Shown in pieces: positions 1 to 5,776 of a stretch of 7,314 bases of DNA. The DNA is from an uncultured Gemmiger sp. GTDB lineage: Bacteria; Bacillota; Clostridia; Oscillospirales; Ruminococcaceae. Numbering within the stretch: position 1 is the stretch's first letter; each line of letters opens with the position of its first letter. Below the pieces are notes generated by a model. The model was not told the origin of the DNA and did no database searches. It worked only from the letters and a program-made list of their open reading frames with translations. A program made the translations under genes and the position numbers. The stretch covers positions 1 through 7,314 of the forward strand of contig CAUEKL010000110.1 of the NCBI GenBank assembly GCA_959018215.1, in the 5' to 3' direction.

Positions 1-462
1 GGAAACACCTTCCTTTTCAAGAATGCAGAATTTTACATCGATGCCGACGAGTATGCCGGTGCTTTGCAGGACAAGGCCGCCTATCTGGCCGGGCAGCGCC
101 CCGGCGCTCCGCTGCAGCACCTGACCCGCTGGGATGACAGCCTGCATTTTCACCCGGTGGAAGCTCCCCGCACCCCGCTGCTGCCCGGCATCACCCTGGT
201 ACGGTTCCCCCGGGGCCATGCTTACGGCTTTCTGGCGGTGGTGCTCAGCGGCAAGCCGGGAAATCTGATTGTTGCCTCTGATCTGGCCTACACCCCCGAC
301 GCCCTGACCAAACGTCCGCCCACCCTGGTCACCGATCCGGCGGGATACCTGCGGGGCATCGACCTGCTGGTGGAACTGCATCGGGAATTCCCCGGCGAGA
401 TCTGGTACGGCCACTGCCCGGAACAGTTTGCCGCTATCCGGGATATCATCCTGGAGTACTGA
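1..462 (+). CDS. MBL-fold metallohydrolase, AHL-lactonase-like (5' end cut off by window)
   Basis: The frame is open from base 1 and ends at TGA 460-462, giving the C-terminal 153 residues of a longer protein. What is seen fits the second half of the metallo-beta-lactamase fold as found in N-acyl homoserine lactonase-like enzymes. There is a histidine after a Pro-Arg-Gly turn (H73 of the fragment, RGHAYGF), an aspartate at the end of a hydrophobic strand (D94, IVASDLAY), and a late histidine (H138, WYGHCPEQF). These correspond to the last three metal ligands of the family. The first ligand block (HxHxDH) would lie upstream of the window, so an intact dinuclear zinc site cannot be confirmed. 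Family members hydrolyse lactones or other esters in the cytoplasm; the substrate here is unknown. The GNAT gene follows 56 nt later on the same strand with no terminator between, so the two are probably cotranscribed. Confidence 0.8.
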   Translation, partial: GNTFLFKNAEFYIDADEYAGALQDKAAYLAGQRPGAPLQHLTRWDDSLHFHPVEAPRTPLLPGITLVRFPRGHAYGFLAVVLSGKPGNLIVASDLAYTPDALTKRPPTLVTDPAGYLRGIDLLVELHREFPGEIWYGHCPEQFAAIRDIILEY

Positions 463-518
463 AAATGCGGGTGTAAGCCCGGCAAATCAACTGTGGAAGA
501 ACGGAGGAAAAACATCAC

Positions 519-986
519 ATGGGGCAAATCAGGAGGATGTGCCTGGAAGACGCCAGGACAATTGCTGGTTGGCTGTATCCGGCTCCCTACGATGTCTATA
601 ATTTTTCCGACTGGAAAATCATGGAGGCGGCCGGGTGGGCCATCACCAGCCCGGAAAAGCGTGCCGCCGAGTTCCGGACTCTGTGGGAGGACGGTCGCCT
701 GGTTGCCTGGTTCCGTTTGTTTACAAAGCCCGGCGAAAACAGACTATTTCTGGGATTGGGTCTGGCCCCGGCCCTTTGCGGAAGGGGAAAAGGTGTTCCT
801 TACGTAAAGCAGATGGTGGACTATGCGCTGGCAGAAAAAAGGACGGCGCTGTATCTTGAGGTACGGGACTTTAACCAGCGGGCTATCCGCTGTTATCAGA
901 CAGTCGGCTTCCGGGAAGACGGCCGATATGAGCGGGAAGTTCTGGGAAAGTCCTGCCGGATGATCCGCATGGTGTATCCTGTCTGA
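519..986 (+). CDS. GNAT-family N-acetyltransferase
   Basis: A 155-residue protein of ordinary single-domain GNAT length. The start is ATG 519, preceded by GGAGG at 503-507 (11-nt gap). The acetyl-CoA binding core is visible as a hydrophobic strand followed by a glycine-rich turn (LGLGLAPALCGRGKG, residues 78-92) and a helix. Later comes the motif B strand and helix LYLEVRDFNQRAIRCYQTVGF (111-131), whose N-x-x-A-I-x-x-Y-x-x-x-G-F pattern is diagnostic. In the pyrophosphate-binding loop R89-G-K-G-V-P94, proline takes the place of the usual last glycine/alanine of R/QxxGxG/A, which may change the loop slightly. GNAT enzymes transfer the acetyl group of acetyl-CoA to an amine; the acceptor (small molecule, protein N-terminus, antibiotic) cannot be read from the sequence. 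It lies downstream of the MBL-fold gene and is probably in the same transcript, ended by the hairpin at 1015-1071. Confidence 0.88.
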   Translation: MGQIRRMCLEDARTIAGWLYPAPYDVYNFSDWKIMEAAGWAITSPEKRAAEFRTLWEDGRLVAWFRLFTKPGENRLFLGLGLAPALCGRGKGVPYVKQMVDYALAEKRTALYLEVRDFNQRAIRCYQTVGFREDGRYEREVLGKSCRMIRMVYPV

Positions 987-993
987 ACAAAAG

Positions 994-1011
994 GAATTTT
1001 CCTGAAAATTC
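994..1011. promoter_or_regulatory. AT-rich 8-bp palindrome, operator-like
   Basis: GAATTTTC (994-1001) and GAAAATTC (1004-1011) are perfect inverted repeats separated by CT, just after the GNAT stop codon. The core AATTTTC-CT-GAAAATT resembles the CodY box AATTTTCWGAAAATT, but with two central bases rather than one, so the half-sites are offset. It sits about 100 nt upstream of the expected transcription start of the next operon. It could be a regulator site or only an AT-rich spacer; as an RNA hairpin it would be weak. Confidence 0.35.
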
Positions 1012-1014
1012 ACA

Positions 1015-1071
1015 GGCAGCAAGGCCCTTCCTCTCCGGGACAGTCATCCCGGCGGGAAGGGCCTTGCTGCC
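1015..1071 (+). terminator. Long perfect hairpin after the GNAT gene, probable terminator without a U-tract
   Basis: Arms 1015-1031 and 1055-1071 match over 17 bp with no mismatch. Inside the loop a second stem, CCGGGA (1035-1040) with TCCCGG (1047-1052), continues the structure. It lies 28 nt past the GNAT stop and its outer arm ends 1 nt before the -35 box of the next promoter. There is no T-run on its 3' side in either direction, so it is not a textbook intrinsic terminator. It may act with Rho, as a 3'-end stabiliser, or as an insulator between the two transcripts. Confidence 0.6.
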
Positions 1072-1072
1072 G

Positions 1073-1100
1073 TTGACAACCGTGCAGGGGCCACTATAAT
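1073..1100 (+). promoter_or_regulatory. Full-consensus sigma-70/sigma-A promoter
   Basis: TTGACA (1073-1078) and TATAAT (1095-1100) are both perfect matches to consensus, with a 16-bp spacer. Transcription should begin near 1107 and read into the hydrolase-AEC operon. The ATG at 1099 overlaps the -10 box, so it cannot be the translation start of the downstream gene. Confidence 0.85.
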
Positions 1101-1106
1101 GAATAT

Positions 1107-1278
1107 TGTGTGTCTTATCAGGAAGCAGGGAAAGGTGGAAAACACCCGGCGGAGGATGCCGTTTGTAAGGTTTCTCTGCCCGGATTTTCCCAAAGAGTAC
1201 GCCGCCGGTCGGACATGCCGGCCGTCAGGAAAAACCGGAAGATCCGGGATGCAAACAGGAAAGGAGATCCCAATAAGA
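1107..1278 (+). promoter_or_regulatory. Long 5' leader of the hydrolase-AEC operon
   Basis: About 170 nt separate the predicted transcription start from the ATG at 1279, much longer than needed for a ribosome binding site. Possible pairings include CCGGCGG (1146-1152) with CCGCCGG (1202-1208), a local stem GGTCGG/CCGGCC around 1207-1223, and GGGAT (1246-1250) with ATCCC (1267-1271), which overlaps the 3' edge of the Shine-Dalgarno. I do not recognise a known riboswitch class, and no leader gene is supported. Confidence 0.35.
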
Positions 1279-2076
1279 ATGGAATATGAAGCAAACGCCG
1301 GCCAGACCTACATGCCGGCCCAGGACAATACCGAGATCGAACTGCTGCCTTATGAGCGGCTGCAGCGGCCCGACCCGGCCTATCCGGCCTTGGAACTCAA
1401 TGCCATGGCACAGCAAAAGCGCTGGGTGCTGCAATCCCAGACCCAGCACGTGGTGCCCGGTGTCAATGCCAAAATGATGGACTGGTTCTGGGCCAACATG
1501 GAAAAGTGCTATTATCTGTGGGCTCCCGGCTCTCACAAGCGATTCAGCTGGGTCAAGGCCCCCTGGCAGTACGGATTCCTCCGTTCGGTCCACAAGATTG
1601 CGGAATCCGTGGGCAAGGGCTATGCGGTATTCGGCGGGGAAGGGGTGGAGATCCATCGCCTGGACCTGAGCTGGTTCCCCTTCACCTACGCCCTGGACCA
1701 TGTGCTGGTGGAAGGTGTCTTCAATGATAAGGACGAGTTTGTGGACATGACAGTGCATATGTGGCAGGATTGCGACGGCGGCTGCCACCATATCACAGCG
1801 GCGGTGGCCAGCACCACCGTGTCCGAACCGCCTCACTTCGTCAAGGAAATTCTGGCCAAAGATCCCCACGCCAGGTTGGTTCCGCCCGGCACCACCGACC
1901 ACGCGGAGTACGAGGCCAGCCGCTGGCCTCAGTTCCTGCCCCAGCTGTATCACCTGTGGGAGGGCCACCCCGACCCGTCCCAGAATGTGCAGTGCGATCT
2001 GACCGTGCGCAAAACCGGAGAATCCACCTGGGAGTACGTGGCGGAAAATCCACCCGTCATTCTGGCAAAGCAGTGA
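1279..2076 (+). CDS. DAPG/phloretin hydrolase-family zinc C-C hydrolase
   Basis: A 265-residue protein matching the 2,4-diacetylphloroglucinol hydrolase (PhlG) family, which also includes phloretin hydrolase of gut Eubacterium. These cytoplasmic zinc enzymes cleave a C-C bond between an aromatic ring and a ketone carbon. Seen here: the family signature of a V-x-P-G start, a W-rich stretch (MMDWFW, 66-71), then YYLWAPGSH (78-86), and a late H208-x3-E212 followed by FLPQLY (219-224). In PhlG the zinc ligands are, from memory, His129, Glu160, His270 and Glu274. H86, E121 or E124, H208 and E212 are the likely equivalents. Start ATG 1279 is chosen for AAGGAG at 1261-1266 (12-nt gap, rather long). 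An in-frame ATG at 1249 with weaker GGAAG is the alternative. The frame runs open further up, but that part overlaps the promoter. The AEC permease follows after 15 nt. The true substrate is unknown. Confidence 0.75.
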   Translation: MEYEANAGQTYMPAQDNTEIELLPYERLQRPDPAYPALELNAMAQQKRWVLQSQTQHVVPGVNAKMMDWFWANMEKCYYLWAPGSHKRFSWVKAPWQYGFLRSVHKIAESVGKGYAVFGGEGVEIHRLDLSWFPFTYALDHVLVEGVFNDKDEFVDMTVHMWQDCDGGCHHITAAVASTTVSEPPHFVKEILAKDPHARLVPPGTTDHAEYEASRWPQFLPQLYHLWEGHPDPSQNVQCDLTVRKTGESTWEYVAENPPVILAKQ

Positions 2077-2091
2077 CGGGAAAGGAACAGC

Positions 2092-3021
2092 ATGGAAATT
2101 TTACAGATTCTCATGGGCCAGATCGGCCTGTTCGTTATCTATATCATCATCGGCGTGCTGCTGATCAAAACCAGGGTCCTGAATCAGGATATGCTGGAAA
2201 CCATCTCCCGCCTTGTGCTGAAACTGGCCATGCCCCTCATGATCTTCACCAACACGGTGAACGGGGTGGACCGCCGGTCTCTGATGCAGTCCCTGGTCAT
2301 TGTGGCGTTGACGGTGGTATTCTACCTGGGCACCTTCCTGGTGGCCAAACTGCTGGCCGCAGCCTTCCGCCTGCAGGGGGACTACGCACAGGTGTACCGT
2401 GCTTTGTCCATGTTCGGCAACGTCGGCTTTATGGGCATTCCCATAGTGTCCAGCGTTTTCCCGGACAAGGGAATGCTGTACATTGCGGTGTTTACCATCA
2501 TTGACCAGATGGTCCTCTGGACCCTGGGCGTCAAGCTGACTTCCCCCGGCGGCAAGGGAAAATTCGACCCCAGAAAGATGATCAATCCCTGCACCGTGGC
2601 GGTGGTTCTGTCGGTGCTGCTGGTGATCCTCGGCCTGCCGCTGCCGTCCCTGCTCAACACGGCCCTGCAAAAGATCGGCGCCACCGCCACCCCGCTGGCC
2701 ATGATCTATCTGGGCGCCGTCTTTGCCTGCATGGATGTCCGCCGGTACCTCCGCATCAAGGAATTTTACGGCATTGTCATTGTCAAGATGGTTCTTTTCC
2801 CGATCCTGCTCTATTTATTCACCGGTCTGTTCCCGGTGGAGGAAAACATCCGTCTTACTCTCACCCTGCTGGCCGGCATGCCTGCCATGTCTTCCACCGT
2901 CATGATGGCCCGGGCTTCCGGCTCCAAAGGGGACTACGCCATGGGCGGTATCTGTGTTACAACGATCTGTTCCATTGTGACCATTCCCGCCATGTTCTGG
3001 TTTGTTCAGACGGTCCTGTAA
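2092..3021 (+). CDS. AEC (auxin efflux carrier) family permease
   Basis: A 309-residue integral membrane protein of normal AEC-family length. About ten hydrophobic segments form two similar halves, with a hydrophilic break near residues 149-163. The first half carries the characteristic FGNVGFMGIPI (108-118) and a polar region at A46-MPLMIFTNTVNG. The second half has LAGMPAMSSTVMMA (260-273), the helix-break motif expected in this bile/arsenite/riboflavin-type transporter superfamily. Bacterial AEC proteins move small organic anions such as malate, and plant relatives export auxin, an aromatic acid. Start ATG 2092 follows AAAGGAA (2081-2087). The gap to the hydrolase stop is only 15 nt, so the pair is an operon driven from 1073-1100. 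I infer that it moves the substrate or product of the hydrolase, but direction and ligand are not shown by sequence. Confidence 0.88.
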   Translation: MEILQILMGQIGLFVIYIIIGVLLIKTRVLNQDMLETISRLVLKLAMPLMIFTNTVNGVDRRSLMQSLVIVALTVVFYLGTFLVAKLLAAAFRLQGDYAQVYRALSMFGNVGFMGIPIVSSVFPDKGMLYIAVFTIIDQMVLWTLGVKLTSPGGKGKFDPRKMINPCTVAVVLSVLLVILGLPLPSLLNTALQKIGATATPLAMIYLGAVFACMDVRRYLRIKEFYGIVIVKMVLFPILLYLFTGLFPVEENIRLTLTLLAGMPAMSSTVMMARASGSKGDYAMGGICVTTICSIVTIPAMFWFVQTVL

Positions 3022-3039
3022 AGGATACGGTGTCAATAA

Positions 3040-3072
3040 AAAGCACCCCCGCCGATACGGCGGGGGTGCTTT
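3040..3072. terminator. Bidirectional intrinsic terminator between convergent genes
   Basis: AAAGCACCCCCGCCG (3040-3054) pairs perfectly with CGGCGGGGGTGCTTT (3058-3072) around a 3-nt ATA loop. Read on the minus strand it runs into five T, A, then TT, a good terminator for the DUF1846 gene ending at 3118. On the plus strand the tail is TTTCCTCTT, weaker but enough to end the hydrolase-AEC operon. Confidence 0.9.
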
Positions 3073-3117
3073 CCTCTTGCTTGGATGCGGCGGCCGGCAA
3101 GGGGCGGCTGCGGTGCA

Positions 3118-4611
3118 TTACTTCTTGTGGTATTTGCGGTCCTCTTCCTCGTACACAGGGGCGCAGGTCAGGTACATGCCCAGCTTGTTCAGCGTGTCCG
3201 AATCCACGCTGGACAGGATGACGGTGGAGTGGACATCGCACCCTTTGAGGCAGGGCAGCTGCCGGAGGGCTGCTGCCGCGTCCTTGTTTTCCGCCACCGA
3301 GCTGGACAGGGCAATGAGGATTTCGTCGGTGTGCAGGCGGGGGTTCTTGTTGCCCAGATAGGTGGTCTTGAGCTTCTGGATAGGTTCAATGGCCCGGGCA
3401 GAGACCAGGTCCACCTCCTGGCCGATGCCCGCCAGATGCTTCAGGGCGTTGAGCAGAGCGGAGGAAGCGGCTCCCAGCAGGGGACCGGTCTTGCCGGTGA
3501 CGATGGTACCGTCCGCCAGCTCAATGGCGGCTGCAGGCAGGCCGCCGGTGGCTTCGGAGCGGGCCTGGGCGGCCTGCTCCACCGCCCGGGACCCGGCAGC
3601 AATGCCTGCCTGATTCAGGAGCAGCTCCAGCTTGAACCGCTCCTCTTCCTTGATGGGAACACCCATCTTCTGCTGGCACAGACATTTCAGATACCGGCGC
3701 TGGATCTCCTTGAGGGAGGCTTCCCGGCAGACTCCGTCATCCACAATGCAGTTGCCCGCCATGTTCACCCCCATGTCGGTGGGAGACTGGTAGGGGCTCT
3801 TGCCCGCAATGAGCTCAAAGATGGCATGCACCACCGGGAAGATCTCAATATCCCGGTTGTAGTTGACCGCCGTTTCCCCGTAGGCTTCCAGATGGAAGGG
3901 GTCGATCATGTTCACGTCGTTCAGATCGGCGGTGGCAGCCTCGTACGCCAGGTTCACAGGGTGCTTCAGCGGCAGGTTCCAGATGGGGAAGGTCTCGAAC
4001 TTGGCATAGCCGGCCTTGACCCCCCGCTTGTACTCATGGTACAGCTGGGACAGACATACCGCCATCTTGCCGCTGCCGGGGCCGGGCGCGGTGATGACCA
4101 CCAGGGGCCGTTCGGTTTCGATGTACTCATTCTTGCCGTAGCCTTCATCACTGACAATGCGGGCTACATCGTTGGGATAGCCTGCGATCTTGTAGTGACG
4201 GAAGGTGCGGATGCCCAGGCTGTTCAGACGCCGCTCAAAGGCTTCCACGTCCGGATGGACCGTGTACATGGTCACGCAGACGCTGCCCACGAACAGTCCC
4301 ACCCCCTGGAAGGCGTCGATCAGGCGCAGTACGTCCATGTCGTAGGTGATGCCGTAGTCCCCGCGCATCTTGTTGCTGATGATGTCCTCGGCGCTGATGA
4401 CCACCACGATCTCTGCCTGGTCTTTCAGCTGCAGCAGCATCTGCAGCTTGGAGTCCGGCTGGAACCCCGGTAGCACCCGGGAAGCATGGTAATCGTCGAA
4501 CAGTTTGCCGCCGAACTCCAGATAGAGCTTGTTGTCAAACTGTGCGATGCGTTCCCGGATGTGTTCGGACTGCATGGCAAGATATTTGTCGTTGTCAAAA
4601 CCAATCTTCAT
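3118..4611 (-). CDS. DUF1846 family protein with P-loop-like motif
   Basis: A 497-residue protein matching the conserved DUF1846 family (about 500 residues, common in Firmicutes and some Actinobacteria). Recognisable family stretches are the N-terminal MKIGFDNDKYLxMQSEHIRER, the segment RGDYGITYDMDVLRLID (83-99), and DDYHASRVLPGF (39-50). At residues 175-182 is APGPGSGK, a Walker A-like loop after a hydrophobic strand (LVVIT). The family is thus suspected to bind a nucleotide, but its function is not established. Start ATG at 4609-4611 is preferred. It gives the family N-terminus, and AAAGGG at 4619-4624 lies 7 nt upstream; the open frame extends 31 codons further, through the promoter region. 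It is a single-gene unit, convergent with the AEC gene and separated upstream by the terminator at 4727-4774. No signal peptide or membrane segment is visible, so it is likely cytoplasmic. Confidence 0.85.
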   Translation of the reverse strand: MKIGFDNDKYLAMQSEHIRERIAQFDNKLYLEFGGKLFDDYHASRVLPGFQPDSKLQMLLQLKDQAEIVVVISAEDIISNKMRGDYGITYDMDVLRLIDAFQGVGLFVGSVCVTMYTVHPDVEAFERRLNSLGIRTFRHYKIAGYPNDVARIVSDEGYGKNEYIETERPLVVITAPGPGSGKMAVCLSQLYHEYKRGVKAGYAKFETFPIWNLPLKHPVNLAYEAATADLNDVNMIDPFHLEAYGETAVNYNRDIEIFPVVHAIFELIAGKSPYQSPTDMGVNMAGNCIVDDGVCREASLKEIQRRYLKCLCQQKMGVPIKEEERFKLELLLNQAGIAAGSRAVEQAAQARSEATGGLPAAAIELADGTIVTGKTGPLLGAASSALLNALKHLAGIGQEVDLVSARAIEPIQKLKTTYLGNKNPRLHTDEILIALSSSVAENKDAAAALRQLPCLKGCDVHSTVILSSVDSDTLNKLGMYLTCAPVYEEEDRKYHKK

Positions 4612-4657
4612 CTGTTTTCCCTTTCTTCTTACATCAACCGCCCGCAAAAAGAGCGGA

Positions 4658-4676
4658 ACTATACCACATAGTATCA
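4658..4676 (-). promoter_or_regulatory. Candidate extended -10 promoter(s) for the DUF1846 gene
   Basis: On the minus strand two extended -10 elements follow each other: TGA-TACTAT (4676-4668) and TGG-TATAGT (4666-4658). Neither has a good -35 at the right distance, which is tolerated by extended -10 promoters. A small inverted repeat ACTAT/ATAGT (4658-4662, 4668-4672) overlaps them. Transcription would start near 4650, leaving a leader of about 40 nt. Confidence 0.45.
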
Positions 4677-4726
4677 GTGTACCATACCCGGCGCACGGGG
4701 GCAATCATTGCCGGCAGCGGAGCAGA

Positions 4727-4774
4727 AAAAAAGACGGTATTTTCTCCCTGGGAGGGGAAAATACCGTCTTTTTT
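4727..4774 (-). terminator. Strong intrinsic terminator of the ferredoxin-membrane protein operon
   Basis: AAAAAAGACGGTATTTTC (4727-4744) is the exact reverse complement of 4757-4774, and CCC/GGG in the loop extends the stem. On the minus strand the hairpin starts inside the TAA stop codon of the membrane protein gene and is followed by a run of seven T. The plus strand also has six T, so it could stop transcription both ways, but no plus-strand gene reaches it. Confidence 0.93.
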
Positions 4775-5351
4775 ACAAGGTACTGCCGTTTCTGGCTTTG
4801 CAGATCAGCTGGGTCATGGTGCCCATGGGACAGTAGACGCACCAGCTGCGTGGCTTGAACAACACCATGGTGACCAGCCCCAGCACGGTGGAGGTCAGCA
4901 TGACGCTGTAAAATCCGAAGGCAAACTGCGCCACACCGGGGCTGAACAGGGTGCCGTGGTAGGCCCAGTGCCAGGGCAGTTTGAAGGTCCACAACAGGGT
5001 AACCACCTGTTTCAGGTCCTGGGCCCCTGCAAACACCAGCCAGGTGGTCCACAGCATTGCGAAGAACATGGCAAAGAAAAAAACCAGGAATCCGTACCGG
5101 AAGGCTTTGCTTTTCATCCAGCGGGGAATGTCCTTCTTGCGGGACAGCCCGAATCGCCCGCCCAGCAGCCCGAACAGCTGGCCCCGGCCGCAGTAGCGGT
5201 TGCAGTAGCCCTTGGTGCCGCCCACAATGGCAAACAGCAGCGGGATAAAGAAGCACAGAAGCCCCAGCCAGGCAAACAGAATATTGAAAAAGCCCAGCAG
5301 CAGATACAGAACGGTGGCAATCCACAGATAGTCATACCAGTGTTTTTTCAT
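4773..5351 (-). CDS. 4Fe-4S membrane protein, NapH/YccM-like
   Basis: A 192-residue membrane protein with two cysteine clusters. CNRYCGRGQLFGLLG (C50, C54) follows the first hydrophobic region, and CVYCPMG (C171, C174), with C184 behind it, lies at the C-terminus. The CxxCPxG pattern is that of NapH/YccM/CcoG-type membrane iron-sulfur proteins. Hydrophobic stretches at about 8-45 (probably two helices), 85-109 and 142-165 give some four membrane spans, with both cysteine clusters likely on the same, cytoplasmic side. The family carries electrons between ferredoxin-like partners and membrane redox enzymes. Its ATG overlaps the ferredoxin stop by 4 nt (ATGA, 5348-5351), so translation is coupled and the two proteins are probable partners. 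The first cluster is CxxxC rather than CxxCP, so full [4Fe-4S] ligation may need residues from elsewhere. No catalytic subunit is encoded here, and the substrate pathway is unknown. Confidence 0.78.
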   Translation of the reverse strand: MKKHWYDYLWIATVLYLLLGFFNILFAWLGLLCFFIPLLFAIVGGTKGYCNRYCGRGQLFGLLGGRFGLSRKKDIPRWMKSKAFRYGFLVFFFAMFFAMLWTTWLVFAGAQDLKQVVTLLWTFKLPWHWAYHGTLFSPGVAQFAFGFYSVMLTSTVLGLVTMVLFKPRSWCVYCPMGTMTQLICKARNGSTL

Positions 5352-5557
5352 GCCTGTACCTCCTGGATCTCAATGATGCTGGCCGGACATTCGGCAGCGC
5401 ATTTTCCGCAGCCCACACATTTGTCCCGGTTGACCCGGGCGGCAATGCCCCGCACGATCTCAATGGCTCCCAGCGGGCAGACCTTGACGCAGCAGCCGCA
5501 GGCTACGCAGGAATCGGTGTCCACCCGGGCTTTGCGCCGTTTGATGCCAGTTTTCAT
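5348..5557 (-). CDS. 2x[4Fe-4S] ferredoxin
   Basis: A 69-residue bacterial-type ferredoxin with two complete cluster motifs: C17-x2-C20-x2-C23-x3-C27-P and C47-x2-C50-x2-C53-x3-C57-P. An extra cysteine, C22, sits inside the first motif. The N-terminus is very basic (MKTGIKRRKAR), longer and more positively charged than in a minimal clostridial ferredoxin, possibly for docking to the membrane partner. The start ATG (5555-5557) has an excellent GGGGAGG site at 5564-5570 with a 6-nt gap. It is the first gene of a two-gene operon, overlapping the membrane iron-sulfur gene by 4 nt. It should serve as the soluble electron carrier of that module. A lone -10 like TATACT lies upstream at 5587-5592. 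Direction of electron flow cannot be told from sequence. Confidence 0.93.
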   Translation of the reverse strand: MKTGIKRRKARVDTDSCVACGCCVKVCPLGAIEIVRGIAARVNRDKCVGCGKCAAECPASIIEIQEVQA

Positions 5558-5586
5558 AGTGTACCTCCCCGTTTTCGTCTGGAGTC

Positions 5587-5592
5587 AGTATA
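5587..5592 (-). promoter_or_regulatory. Candidate -10 box for the ferredoxin operon
   Basis: On the minus strand TATACT (5592-5587) is a 5/6 match to the -10 consensus, 29 nt before the ferredoxin ATG. No convincing -35 lies 16-18 bp upstream, so the call rests on the -10 and its position in the divergent intergenic region alone. Confidence 0.4.
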
Positions 5593-5747
5593 CCGCAAAC
5601 CGGGCGAGTGGTTCCGTGATGAGGTCACGTAGGAGATAACCGGACCCTCTCCCCGCGGCACCGGGGGATGGTGTACAGCGGGTGGCTCTGTCCTGCCCGT
5701 GGAAGCTCTGAATTTTGCATGGCGTGGCTCCCTGCGCCTGTCGTCCC

Positions 5748-5776
5748 TTGATTTTTGAAAAACAAAGTGTTACCAT
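5748..5776 (+). promoter_or_regulatory. Candidate promoter for the larA-family gene
   Basis: TTGATT (5748-5753), a 17-bp spacer and TACCAT (5771-5776), preceded by TGT, give a modest -35 (4/6) with an extended -10. Transcription would start near 5783, about 40 nt before the ATG and inside the inverted repeat at 5776-5805. Confidence 0.45.

Noticed and set aside
1099..1278. 60-residue N-terminal extension of the DAPG-hydrolase-family protein
   Set aside because: Its ATG overlaps the -10 box of a consensus promoter, and the extension is basic and unlike the family. A good ribosome binding site precedes the ATG at 1279.
1213..1320. ACATGCCGGCC occurring twice, at 1213-1223 and 1310-1320
   Set aside because: Only 11 bases long in a GC-rich region, with one copy inside coding sequence and no further copies seen; probably chance.
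1225..1968. 247-codon open frame on the minus strand
   Set aside because: Antisense shadow of the hydrolase gene; no motif seen.
3085..4473. 462-codon open frame on the plus strand
   Set aside because: It lies fully antisense to the DUF1846 gene, which matches a known family. The composition is that of a GC-skewed shadow frame, with no recognisable domain and no ribosome binding site.
4542..5639. 365-codon open frame on the plus strand
   Set aside because: It crosses a strong terminator and runs antisense to three well-supported minus-strand genes (DUF1846, membrane protein, ferredoxin).
5593..5747. Possible nickel-sensing riboswitch or structured leader upstream of the larA-family gene
   Set aside because: Some GC-rich self-pairing exists (TCCCCG with CGGGGGA near 5650-5670), but I could not match it to a known riboswitch, and the best promoter lies downstream of it, so it would not be transcribed with the gene.
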